DNA of 64,000 nt. It comes from Typha latifolia (lineage: Eukaryota; Streptophyta; Magnoliopsida; Poales; Typhaceae). Position 1 is the stretch's first letter. Every line of letters begins with the position of its first letter. Positions 50,130 to 62,573 of this stretch are shown piece after piece. Location of the stretch: positions 7,502,001 through 7,566,000 of the forward strand of contig CM034099.1 of assembly GCA_019914945.1 (NCBI GenBank), read 5' to 3'. Under the pieces are notes generated by a model, which saw only the letters and a list, made by a program, of their open reading frames with translations, was not told the origin of the DNA and searched no databases. A program made the translations under genes and the position numbers.

Positions 50130-50718
50130 CTCCTCCTCTTCTTCCGATTAGAATTCGTTTATTCCTCAGAGAAGAAGAGGAAAGGGAAGAGAGAGCGGGG
50201 GAGAGAGAGAGGAAAGAATTTTGTGAAGGGAGAGGAGGTGGACGAATCTAGCTCGCTTATCAATGAAGGAAAAGGAACGGGTAAGTCAACGTGAGCTAGA
50301 TCTGACACATGGAGTAGCTCCATTGGTCAAATATGCGTATGCCTTGTGAGAGAATGCCATATCCTGATATCCAACATATAGGAAAGATCTCATCTAAGTT
50401 TGTTCCACTTTTTTTTTTCCTCACTTTATGAGTAACCAATTAAATTTTGGCATCATTACTATAAATTAATGAGTATTTAACCAAAATATGCCTCCTCCCC
50501 AAAATATCTAAACAGGTCTATTTTTGACATATCAAAAAATATCCGAAGCTGTATTGCATCTTACCTTTGAAGCTAAAAGTGCTAACAATCTGCTAAACTA
50601 TAGAATAAATCAGTGGTTTTATATTAAGATTTGATGTGTTTACTATGGTAGTAAGATAAGATCTTTGATTGAATCATGAGCACAGATTAAGCTTTGATAA
50701 AAACAATGTTTTGTACAT

Positions 50719-50995
50719 CAGGTGAAGCATCACTCAGCGGCAACAATCCTGGAAACGGACTCGCTCGTGACCGCTAGAATTCTCAGGGGCGAGAACTCTA
50801 GTTCATGGCGCATCAGAAACTTGGTCGAGGAGTGTGTGTGTCTCATGCGTGGTATCCGATGTATCCGTGTTAAGCATGTTGGCCGACTAGGTCGCTGCCC
50901 AGGGATGTATTGGTTATGGTCGGACTCGAATTGAGCCAAATGGACCAATCCCACCTGAATTATGTAAGCTCTTACTTTTGGACTCCACCCCGGCT
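50719..50995 (+). pseudogene. Probable fragment of a LINE-type RNase H domain
   Basis: The plus strand reads ILETDSLVTARILRGE, then WRIRNLVEECVCLMRGI and IRVKHVGRLGR, and after a stop and a frame change IPPELCKLLLLDS. The order (TDS block, NLVEEC helix, KHVGR block, PPELC tail) is that of RNase H-like domains at the 3' end of plant LINEs, where HV.REGN.AAD is usual. It is short, broken and alone. Other RNase H-type fragments are possible. Confidence 0.4.
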
Positions 50996-53510
50996 CAGCT
51001 ATGGGTGGGGTAAGCTAATATAGCTCATCGTTTCAAAAATATCAGGTGAAGCATTGAAAATTTCAGCACTTTAGTTGCAGTGTAAAATCTTGTTAATTAT
51101 TTTTTGTCCGACTCGGTGATAATTGATATGTTCAAAATATACCACTTTAGTTATTAAATCTGAGGGTAAATTATTTTTGTATAAGTTTTTAAGGTGTCCA
51201 AGACGCCTAGTTTTGTCAAAAAAAAACTCGAAAGTATATCTTTTTTTTTTCATATACTACAAACCAATTCTCTATTTATTTGATTGGCATCCCCTTGCGC
51301 TAGACTATAGGGTGTTCCCTCTCCCTCTAAGGAGATCTCCTCTTTCACCGTGTCGTCGGTGAGGTTTTCCTCACTCCCGTCCCTTAGTCGATGGGCAAGG
51401 GGAGAGGAGAACTTCTTTCTATCTTTTTCTCTCTCTCTCTTCTCCTCTATCAACACTGTGCCCATTGCCGCCATTCAACACCATGCCCACTTTTGTCGCT
51501 CTTCTTCCTCATTCTCCATCGCCTAAAATCGCTCGTCGCTGTTGCTCCCAATTTCCGCCCCTCATTGCCTTCGCTGCTCCTTTTCTACTCCTCTCTCTTG
51601 TTGGATTTGAGCTTGGACGCCATTCTTCCACCAGATTCAAGCCCGTTGCCCCTTTGCTGATTCCCTTGGTGAAATCGAATATGTCCTAAACCCCCTCGTC
51701 ACTAACACTCACTATCGCCACCGCCACCTCTACCATCATCACTTTTCTTATCCTAGTCGAATCCAAGCTTGGTCGCCACCCTTTCGCTAGATCTCTGCTC
51801 AATTTGCTACTGGTGTTGTAATTCCCTCGCTCAGTGTTGTCTTCTATCAGCTAGCCTCACCGTCATATCAGGTGGGAGAGTCCCCTCTGGGTGGCCGAGA
51901 GGGTCCTAGAGGGCGTGTGTGGAGACTTGTTCATAGTAGTAATCTGTACTTGGTGATGTCTGAGTTATTTAGATACAAATGTTGTGCTTTTTGGTGATTT
52001 CTACCTGTATCTTTTTGTTTTGCTCTACAGTAGTATTACGGTGTTGTTGGTTTTTCCTCCTCCTTAATTTGTGTTCTAAGTAGGTAATTTGTATCCTCCT
52101 ACTTTTGTGGATTCTTAAAGCCATGTTTTGGATTGCTGGGCTGATGGAACCTACAGTTATTAGGCTAATAATGTTGTACTTGGAATCCTCTAGATTAATT
52201 TGTAGTGTAGTTTATTATATACCAAGTATAAAACTCGTGCCAAAGAATCATAACTCTATCTCCATTATTTTTTGTGTATCTGGATTTATCGTTGTAACTT
52301 TTGGAAGTTAATGAATCATCTTCAACTATCAGCTTCCCCCCCCCCAAAAAAAATTAGGATCAATTCAATTCCCTCCACAAATTTTCTAAAATGTTTATCC
52401 TTGGGTTCTAACTCTCTATACCAAATTAAATTCCTCTTGTTTAATTACTAGAATCCTGTGCAAGCTGATATTTAACATGCTTACATGCATCTTTAGGGAT
52501 GTTATGGATGACTTCTTGTGAATACTTTATCCAAGAGTCTTATTCAGTTGTTGTTTAATTAACAATTAATATTTGCCATATTATCCTTAGTTGAAATACC
52601 CTCACTTGGTCTTCACTTATAATGAGCTCTTTCTAGTATGCAAGTCAAATGCAAATACTTTAATACCCCATTCTAATTTCTAATGTTAATCCTACGGTCA
52701 ATATAGTCATTTTCTATCGTCTTTTTTTAATATCCAAAACCAGTTTTCCAGTACCCTTTTAATCATGGATTTAGAGACTAAAAAATTATTGAGAATTAGT
52801 TCTATATACACGTCCTCCTTTTTAAAACATATCTATTATCTCTGTTTGAATATAAAACAATCATCCAATAATAAGAGATTAAATTTTAATTAGATTCAAG
52901 TCTATTCTATCTGATTACAATGATAAGAGACTATGGCAAAACTCTCTCATCAACTCTCATAATATACTTAAAAAGTGATTATTTTTTTAAGAAATAGTAT
53001 TAAATAAAATCATATCTCTAAATTAATATAAAATAATAAGGTTTTTTTTTAGTTGCTCTCGCTAACTGATATAGCCATATAGGAGATAATTAGTATAAAA
53101 TCTCCTTTATACTTTTAGGACGACTAGATTTATATTTAATACTAAATACTCACATTAGAACGAGGCGAGTGTACTAATTTGATTTCATACTACTTGCCAT
53201 TATTTAAGTACAAGCCCATATGATTACAATTAATATTTGCCACCATCTAATATCTATTCTTCTTTAAAAAGTCTCTCTCCTTTAGAAGACCTCGAGCTGA
53301 TCGATCTCTCTTCTATCAAAGAAAAGACCATCGTTAAAATACAAATAATTCCACAGTCATCACTCACTTCCATAAGTGAGGGGAAAAAAATTTACATCTT
53401 TCTTCTAGGTTTAGATCCTCTCAAGCCAAAAAAAAAAAAAATTTGAATACAGTGTCAGATCATAGGACACTTAATTTGAGAGGATCTTAATTTTGATATC
53501 TATTAGAAAC
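50996..53510. other. Intergenic
   Basis: A pyrimidine- and GC-rich patch at about 51300-51900 stands out from AT-rich surroundings and could be a repeat or an old promoter. Frames there (51391-51660, 51465-51689) have no recognisable domain and were not called. A C8 run followed by A7 lies at about 52337-52351. Confidence 0.45.
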
Positions 53511-53657
53511 TAACCAATTTTGATAGTATCAACCCAATGGTTTTCATTAATACTTCCGAGATCTGAATTTGCTCCGATATCAATTGAAAATTTTACTGAT
53601 TTTGATAGGATCAACTCAAGAGTCTTCATTAATACTCTCGAGATGTGGTCGCCAAAC
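53511..53657 (-). repeat. Two-copy ~82-bp tandem duplication at the 3' end of the PADRE gene
   Basis: Blocks 53511-53575 and 53593-53657 share TTTTGATAG(T/G)ATCAAC and TTCATTAATACT, then CGAGAT. The gene-proximal copy (53593-53657) holds the last codons and the TGA; the other lies in the 3' UTR. Roughly 80 percent alike by eye. Confidence 0.6.
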
Positions 53658-54053
53658 TGTGATCCGGCTACTCTGATGCTGTCGGTGGGTGGGCTTTCTC
53701 TCCGACAAGATCTCGACTAAGTAATTATCATCTTCTACTAGCTTACCATTCTTTGAGTGCTTCCTTTTGTGGATATATTTTTTTCTTTTTTCTGACGCTG
53801 ATGTGACAGGGATAAGAAAATAAATCTGTCCGCGCTTGAGCTCTGATTCAGGAGACACGATCAAGATCCGACGGACGAGGCCTTGCGAGCATGGCTTGCT
53901 CAACACGTGGCGAGGATGAGCGGCGAGGATCTCTCCGGCTGAGATTGGACGGCTGTACTCGTCCACGTGGCCGTTCAGGTGTACAACTCGGACCAAGTCG
54001 AGTGCACCGCAGGGGAGGACACAAGCAAGGCAACATCTAAGATTGTTACCCAT
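53616..54053 (-). CDS. PADRE (DUF4228) domain protein
   Basis: A single exon from ATG 54053 to TGA at 53616-53618, 145 residues. The start MGNNLRCCLACVLPCGALDL has a myristoylation-type glycine and a cysteine cluster (C7, C8, C11, C15). Then come VRVVHLNGHVDEYSRPISAG, LAAHPRHVLSKPCSQGLVRR and LIVSPESELKRGQIYFLIP, the standard blocks of the family, followed by a basic region (EKRKKYIHKRKHSKNGK) and the terminal block VWRPHLESI. PADRE proteins are plant-specific and often respond to pathogens and abiotic stress; no enzyme activity is known. Length is normal and the gene looks intact. A (GA)n tract lies just upstream of the ATG. Confidence 0.93.
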   Translation of the reverse strand: MGNNLRCCLACVLPCGALDLVRVVHLNGHVDEYSRPISAGEILAAHPRHVLSKPCSQGLVRRILIVSPESELKRGQIYFLIPVTSASEKRKKYIHKRKHSKNGKLVEDDNYLVEILSERKPTHRQHQSSRITVWRPHLESINEDS

Positions 54054-54063
54054 CTCTCTGTCT

Positions 54064-54065
<2 letters not shown>

Positions 54066-54139
<74 letters not shown>
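54066..54139 (-). repeat. (GA)n / (CT)n microsatellite upstream of the PADRE start codon
   Basis: About 36 CT units on the plus strand, read as (GA)n on the coding strand. It ends 12 bp before the ATG at 54053, so it probably lies in the 5' leader. Confidence 0.95.
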
Positions 54140-54141
<2 letters not shown>

Positions 54142-55909
54142 CTCTCGATCTCTACTTTGATTCCTTCTCAAAGTATGATTGAGGTGATTTATATAGGAGT
54201 TTAGCCATCAAGTAAAATGACGAATGTGCCCTTGAGCATATTATAACGAGTGTTAAAAGGTGGGCTGATGTGTTTCCCAACCTTATCGAAGTACTAATTA
54301 AAGGACAGAAGCACTTCTTCCATGTTCAATATATCTTATGATAACATCTCAAGGCTTTAATCCTTCCACTTTGGATTCAGATATAGGGTTAGACAAACTA
54401 TGTCAATATTAGAGTTAAGAAAAAGATATATTTTACCACCTTGTGAATAGGTCACAATCTAAGGAGTTAATTTTCTTACCATCTTAATTTATATACAATC
54501 TTTAGTTTTTTCTTCCAAACTTAGCGGCAGAAATAATATTTTGTTAAAACTGTTAGACTATTGATCAATTTAATTTTTATATGTACAAAATACAAAAGTG
54601 ATAAAAGTTGAGGTATTAAACAGTTTTTACTATATATGTACATATATATAGTATTTTGTATTAAAATTAATGTCTTATAAGTTAGAACAACAGGAATAAC
54701 CACCTGAATATAAATTATAATTTCTCCTAGAATTAACTAGATATGAAAATAAACTAATTAAATATTACTTTACTTAATCATTACAAATGCTCTCTTATTT
54801 TCATCTCCAGTTTCTAATGTAAGATTAATATTCATGTCAAGTCTCACCAGGCTCTACTAGTCAACACCCATCCTTGATTTCAGGTCAAGAAATCTCATAA
54901 CAGCCATCTGATTGCCATCAGTCCAGAGATGAGAGACATCTCCCCTAACATCTTGCCTTGATTCAAGGCTAGTTTGTCTCTTCTTTGAAACCATGAAGAC
55001 TTAACTTTCAGACCATTGAAGTCTAATAATAAGTGTGAATTATATTTATAACTCTTAAGCCTATGGAATTATTGGACATAGATGGTTATATATATGTATA
55101 TATAAATGAATTGTAACATTACTACTTGTGTTAAGAAAGTTATAAATGTATATAGGTCAATGACATCTAGGTCTAGGTGGAGTAACAACAAAAATATTCA
55201 TATAGAGTGAGTAATTTTCAGGACTTTGGCTTTATGCAGACATTTTTGGCTATCTCAATAATTTTATTCTCTCTCTATCTATCTACTTATCTATGAAGAA
55301 CATGGGTTGCAATGGAAAACTAAACCTAATAATTGGTTGTAATCTAATGAGCTAGCTAATAGCTTAGGACAGTGGTTGGGAACATTTAACTACTCTTTTC
55401 CAGCATTATTATATGTTTTTTTTTTACACCTATGGAGGATTTGTGCCCTTGCTATGCAGAAATCTAATATGCCTATAACATAGAAAATGTTCATAGATAA
55501 TTGTGGATGTTCTTGAGCTGATATGGAAGGGTGGTTAGTTTTTATGGCATTTTAATAGATCCAAGATAGGAGACTAGGAGTTATATTTGGGTCAAGTGGT
55601 ATTAGGTTCCAGTAGGATAGGATTGAGATTAGTAAATAGGTCAAGTTTCAATTAACTAATATAATTACACAGTGTGTTTATTAAACTAGTTACATGACTC
55701 ATCTATTTAACCCATTTAATAAACATATTAAATAGGTTAGATAAACAGGTTAAATATGTTCAGGATTAAATTGGTTCAAGTATACATAGATTATTCGGAT
55801 TAAATATATGTATTCAAGTTATTAATTGTTGTATTCATGTCATATTCAAATTATCAGATAATGAATAAGTTGGCGAGTTACAAACTTTTAGAGAAAAGTG
55901 AGAAATTAA
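54140..55909. other. AT-rich intergenic region
   Basis: No gene recognised. Apparent frames are short and without family signal. Confidence 0.5.
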
Positions 55910-58900
55910 TGATGTCCTAATTAAATAGATATCATTAAGATTCCCATCTGAAAATACTTATATAACATGAACATCTTTAGCTGAGTGAGTATTATCATAT
56001 TAGAATGGGTTGAGATAATATTATTGTGTCATATGAAAAATTGTCATACTTAATCCAAGACATATTTAAAGTAAGTAGGCAAAATTTATTTATTTATTAT
56101 TGATTATAGACATAGAGATAATAGGTCGGACAAAGGGTCAAGCCAGGTCAACTAAGAAAATAAACAACAATGAGTAAAATATACGCACATAGTATTCTAA
56201 TAAAATATTTACTAAATATTAGCCTTAATATCTAGGAGGAATAAAGTAAAACTCAACCACTGAGTTATAACGATAGCATATATGAGCAAAATCTTATATT
56301 TAATTAATATTATCGTATTATATTAAAAAATTGTCACACTTAGTTTGAAATATATTTAAATTAAGTGGATAAAATCTATTTATTTTTTATGAGTAAATAA
56401 GCTATAGATTGGACAAAAGACTTAGCTATCCCTCTCCAATATATAAGACAGCTAGGTCAACAATCCTAAGAAAATAAATAACAAGTATAAACTATACACA
56501 TATAGTTCTCCAATAAGAAAATTTACCAAAGACTTAATCACTGAGCTATAATACTAACATAAGTAAGAAAAATATTGTATTTAATTAATATTATTATATT
56601 ATATGAAAACTTGTCACACACTAAGACATATTTAAATTAAATAATCAAAATTTGTTTATTTTTTATCAATCATAAGCATATAAGCTAAACAAAAGATAGG
56701 ATTAACTCTCCCCGATATGTAGATTGAACAACTATGTTAATAATTATAAGAAAATAAACTATAACAAGTCTAAACAATGCGCATATAGTGTTCTAATTAA
56801 AAATCCACTAAATATCGATCTCAACGGCTATAAGAAATAAAATAAGACTCAATCATTAAGCTATAGTGATATCATAAGTGGGCAAAATCTTATATTTACT
56901 TAGTATTATTGTGTTATATAAAAAATATAACACTTTGTTATAAATATATTTAAATTAATTAATAAAAATATATTTAATTTTCACATAAGTTTTAGATTGA
57001 ACAAAGGGTCGGGCTAGCTCTCTCTGATATATAAGTTGAACAACTAGATCAGCACTCCAAATGAACCACAATAAGTCTAAATTATACACATATATTACTA
57101 TAATAAAAAAATTACAAATATTAACTTTAATATCTATAAAAATAAAGTAAAACTCAACTATTAAACTATAGTTATGACATAAATAAATAAAATCTTACAT
57201 TTACTTAATATTATTTTGTAATATGATAAATTCTCATATTTGGTTCGAGATTTAAGTGACAAAAATGATTTATTCCTTATTGATTATGAGCACATAAGCT
57301 AGTAAATGATCGAGCTAACCCTCTCCAATATATAGGTTGGACAACTGGGTAAACACTCAAAAGAAAATAATTTACAAACATATTAATGGATTGAGATAAT
57401 TATTTTTATAAAAAAGTAAAAACTTAATAATGTCCCAATTAAACAAATGTCATTAAAACTTGTATGTTTAACACTTATACAACATGAGCCTCTTTAACTA
57501 ACTGAGCACTATTATATTAGCATGGGTTGAGCTGATATTATTGTATTATGAAAAATTATTATACTTAATCCAAGAAATATTTGAATTAAGTGAGAAAAAT
57601 CTATTTATTTTGTATTGATCATGATTATATAAATTATAGGTCGGACAAAAGTTGAACTAGTCATCTCTAATATATATATGTTGGACAACTATGTCAACAC
57701 TTCTAAAAAAAGATTAATCACAACGATCTAAACTATACGCATATAATGTTATAATAAAAAATTATTAAATATCAACATCAATATCCATAGAGAATAAAGT
57801 AAACACGAGTCTCAACCACTAAGCTACAATTGTGGCATAAGTGGACAAAATATTATATTTACTCAATATTATCATATTATATATAAAAAATGTATCACAC
57901 TTAGTCTAAAATATATTTAAATTAAATTGACAAGATCTTTTTCTTATCAATAATTAGCATATAGGCTATTAGTCGGACAAATTGCCTACCTAGCTCTTTT
58001 CAATATATAGGTTGGACAACTAGGTCAACACCCTAAAGAAAATAAACTGCAACAATTAAAAATTTAACAATATCGACATCAATGTCTATAAGAGAATAAA
58101 GTAAAATTCAACCACTGAGCTACAATGGTGGCATAAGTGGACAAAATATTATATAAATTTAATATTATCATATTATTAAAAAATTATCACATTTAATTTA
58201 AGACATATTTAAATTAATTAGGCAAAAATATTTTTTTATTGATCATGAGCATATAAGCTATAGGCTAGACAAAGGGTTAAGCTAGCCCTCTGTAATATAT
58301 AGGTTGGACAATTATCCTAAAAAAATAAATCTCCACGAGTCTAAACTATATCTATATATTACTCCAAACTTCAATGCCTATGAGGAATAAAATAAAATAA
58401 GACGTAACTACTAAGTTTAGTGGTGTTATAAATAGATAAAATCTTATATTTACTTAATACAATTGTGTTATGTAAAAATTATCACACAAAGTCTAAAATA
58501 TATTTGAATTAAGTTGGCAATATCTATTTATTTTTAATCTATTATGAGCACATAAGCTATAACCTAAATAAAAGATCAGGTTAGTCATCTCTAATATATA
58601 GGTTAGATAATTAGTTTAACACTTATAATAAAATAAATAACGAGTCTAAACTATGTGCATATAATATTCTAATAAAAATTTTACTAAATATCAACCTCCA
58701 TATGAGGAATGAAGCAAGACTCAATCTCTCAGCTATAGGGTGACATAAATATGCAAAATCTTATACTTACTTAATATTATTATGTTATATAAAAAATTGT
58801 CACATTTATTCTAAGATATTTGAATTAAATAGATAAAATAAAATGAACCAAAATGAGTTTAAATTATGCGCATGTAGTACTCAATAAAGAAATTCAAATA

Positions 58901-59905
58901 TAGACATCAACAAGAAATAAAGTAAGACTTAACAGCTGAACTATAGTAATATCATAAGGCAAAATATTATATCTAGTTAATATTATTGTGTAAAAATTAT
59001 CACGCTTAATCTAAGATATATTTAAATTAAGTTAGACAAATCTATTTATTTCTAATCCATCATAAACACATATTATTATAGGCCGAACAAATGATCGGGC
59101 TAAATCTCTCTAATATATAAGTTAGACAACTATGTTAACAATCCTAAAAAAAAAAACCACAAACAGTCTAAATTATATGCATATAGTGCTCTAATGAAAA
59201 TTTTCCTAAATATCGACTTCAATATCTATGAAGAATAAAGTAAAACTCAACCATTGAGCTATAGTGGTATTATAAATATGCAAAATTTTATATTTAATTA
59301 ATATTATTATGTTATATAAAAAATTATTATGTTTAGTCCAAGACATATTTAAATTAAGTGAACAAAATCTATTTAGACAAAGGGCTGAATAATACTATTT
59401 AATATATATATTAGACAACTAGGTCAACACTCCTAAAAAAATGAAGTACAATGAGTTTAAATCATGCGCATATAGTGTTCAATATTTATCTTAACGTCTA
59501 TGAGGAATAAAGTAAGACTTAACCACTGAGCTATATTAGTGTTGTAAGTTTGCAAAATCTTATATTAAGTTAATATTATTATGTTATATGAAAAATTACC
59601 ACAGTTAGTCCAAGACATATTTGAATTAAGTTAGTAAAATCTATTTATTTTTAATTGATCATAAGCACATAGTCTATAGGCTGAACAAATGATTGAGCTA
59701 GCCCTTTTTGACATATAAATTGGACAATTAAGTTAACATTCATAAGAAAGTGAACCACAATAAGTCTAAATCATACGCATATAGTGCTCTAATAAAATTT
59801 TTATCGAATATCAATTTTAGTATCTACGAGGGAATGAAATAAAACTTAATCATTGAGCTATATATAGTGGTGGTGTAAGTACGCAAAATATTATATTTAT
59901 TTAAG
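55910..59905. repeat. Tandem array, about 13 diverged copies of a ~300-bp AT-rich unit
   Basis: Recurring blocks in fixed order: TTGGACAACTAGGTCAACAC; AAAATAAACCACAA; AAACTATACGCATATAGTG; ATATCTATGAGGAATAAAG; ACTCAACCACTGAGCTATAG; CAAAATCTTATATTTA; TTAATATTATTATGTTATAT; TGTCACACTTAGTC; AAGACATATTTAAATTAAG; AAAATCTATTTATT; GAGCACATAAGCTATAGG. The first block recurs near 56455, 56735, 57042, 57345, 57690, 58011, 58305, 58605, 59125, 59415 and 59725, so spacing is 280-345 bp; one copy near 58865 is shortened. A separate leader block occurs twice (55910-56040 and 57410-57550). No open frame. On the minus strand the fifth block reads TAGCTCAGTGGTTGAGT, like a tRNA D-arm. Confidence 0.85.
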
Positions 59906-62089
59906 AGCATGCTATTTTTAGAATAATACAATGTTATTATATTATTATTAAATATAAATTTATAGTTTTAATTTTCCCAATCTTTCGATGTTAAATTTCT
60001 TAGATATTAGATAAAGAAGCATATATTATTCCTCATATTAGATAATATTAAGATTTCTTATTTTCTAATTTTGGTGTTAATATAACAGGAATAAAATAAG
60101 AGAATACACTCCAAGTCAATTTAGTTCAATTTTAATTTATCTCATTGTATTTTAAATTTAAGCTCTTTTTTTTAGAATTAAACACTTGTGAATATAAATT
60201 GCAATATTTAAATTTTTCATCCAAAATTGATAGTGTTTTTCTACTAGCGCCAATATTTTTCACAGTGTATACAATATAAAATAACTAAGAAAAAATTTCT
60301 ATTATCATCAAATTAGACTTTCTATAGAGATAATTACGTTTTTTTACGATTTAGTTAACGGTTGACTAATAGTTATAATTTGTTCTGAACCATAAGAAGA
60401 TTAAGTGCTTAAATTTGAATTCGAAATAGTTAACGCTAAACTATAGGAATAAATAGTATTTTTTTCTAAGATTTATCTCCTATTGTGATGTACATTTTCG
60501 TTCTCTTTTATATTAATCTAGATTTCATGGGGTCCATAAGTTCTCTATTATTTGATGTCGATCTAATAGTGACAATAGGTACAAATTAAAGAATTACTTA
60601 AAAAGATATTGGAATAGAAATAAAGTATAAAATCTAAAATTACTATAATAAAATAGTGCTCAAATAGAGTTTTAAAAAATATTATTTGAGTTTAGTTAGA
60701 GGTGCATCAATTCACCATAGCAACTAGCTCCACGCACACTCAAAACCAATAAGTCATTGGGCTGATTTAGTATATAAATAAAATGACTTTGCTTTTCTTC
60801 TATATCCTTCCATTTTTTTTAGTGATCACGATACCAACTACTTCAAGTATTAAATTCTAAATTAATATTTTATAATTCTTTAAAATTCCACTTCTAAAAA
60901 GAGAGAGAGAAAAAAAAGAAACATTATTTTTATCCATCTAATTAGTATTCAATTTTTTTTAATATTTTTTACTAAAATTTTTAACTAAGGAGGTAGAGTG
61001 ATATAATTAGATAAATGCGTATATGTTTATTTTTTCTTAACAGAGTGAAAATGATATGAAATGATCGTTAATGAGTCAAAATATAGTTAACTCAAATTTA
61101 AACTAGAAAATATGACAATATTAAGAGTTACAAAAATATACAGGAAAATAAATTAATCATTTGGGGGCATTTTAAATATTTTTTGTTTTGGTTGGATACA
61201 AATATAAACTTATTTTATCATATTTTTAATATAATATTAGGAATAAGTAGTAAATAAAAAATGATGTGTGATGTGACACTTGTGAAAAACTACTTTTATT
61301 AATAAATTTTAAGCACTTTCTTTTTTATTGGGTTCATCAACTCAATTTGTTAGCACAGTTCTCCGTGTCGCCTAGTGATTGAATTCTATTAATTTATGAT
61401 AGTAGTTATGTGTTCAATTTTCTTATAAATATTAGGACACTTTGGTTAATCAATAAAACTCTTTTCTATAAATTATGGATCTATTATTCATAATTTATAA
61501 TTAAATACTACCAAATCTTATATAACTAATACCATGCATGAGTAACGTTTTCATGATATCGGAGCACTTCTATTTATTTTCTTATCATAATTTAAAGTTA
61601 GAATAATAAACGGATCTGCTATCATAATATTGTAATGAAATACAAAAATATATTTAACACTATCCATGAATTATCTTATTTTTCAACCAATTTTTCTTAG
61701 AGTTAAAGTTTAGTGAAGTTTTCACTAAAACACTATATCCAAATGGTGTGAACTCCTGTGGTCCATTTTTTAGGAGAACTAGTTCAGTTGTCCAACTATA
61801 TGTATGAGAGAATTGGTCATTTTATCTAATCTATAATTATCATATTAATTCATAATTTGTTAAAAAAAAGAAACTCGGTTAGCTGGCATCACCTCCTATG
61901 TACCCTTACCGCCATTGCACCAGGCAAGAATTTGGAAACGAGCCGACCTCTCAAGGAACGCGTCGGCTTTGGACGCTACTCTGTTCAGCAAACCAGGTGG
62001 TTACCGGAATCGGCTCCCCCATTCCTTCCCAATTCCTAGGTAGCATAAACGGAAAATGCGAGAGTAGTTTCACTCCACACACCGGCGTG
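59906..62089. other. AT-rich intergenic region
   Basis: No gene recognised. Composition changes sharply at about 61880, where GC-rich DNA leading to the DCD gene begins. Confidence 0.5.
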
Positions 62090-62573
62090 TTTTTGAAACT
62101 CCCTCCCCTGTTCTCTCTCTTTTTCCGTTCCATTCCAAGGAACAAACCGCACCATAAACCCTAACTCGATCGGTTCCTCTCCTTGATCACGTTATTATTT
62201 GTAGCATTCGTCGGCAACGATCGCTTTCAAAGTAATATTTCCCTCTCGTTTCTCTTTATCGACATCTTTGATTTGTTATGATCGGTGTTTCGATTGAATG
62301 CTGGATGAGTTCGAACCGAATAGGCAGTCATTTCGTTCTGTTGATCGTAATGAACGAGGTTGTTAGGGAATTTAGTGTAAATTTTCCTCTGCTTTTATGC
62401 TCTCTTTTCGACGAAGATTTCACTTCTTTGTTTCTTGTTGGTTGTTACGATTCTTAGATGATGATAAAGTTTAGGGAGGTTAAAGCGATGCCATCTTGAA
62501 CTGTTCTGGTTGAATCTTTGTCGTGGATTTTTATGTCAATTTGTGTTTCTTTTGTCCTTTGGAAGTACATACA
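62090..62573 (+). promoter_or_regulatory. 5' leader of the DCD-domain gene, probably with an intron
   Basis: Pyrimidine-rich DNA with AAACCCTAA at 62156-62164 fits a plant leader. A donor at about 62232 (CAAA|GTAATA) and an acceptor at 62562-62563 (TTTGGAAG) would place a leader intron just before the ATG at 62574. Inferred. Confidence 0.4.

Noticed and set aside
51391..51689. Pyrimidine-rich frames of 74-89 aa, possible small genes
   Set aside because: Composition-driven frames rich in Leu, Ser and Pro with no recognisable family and no splice support.
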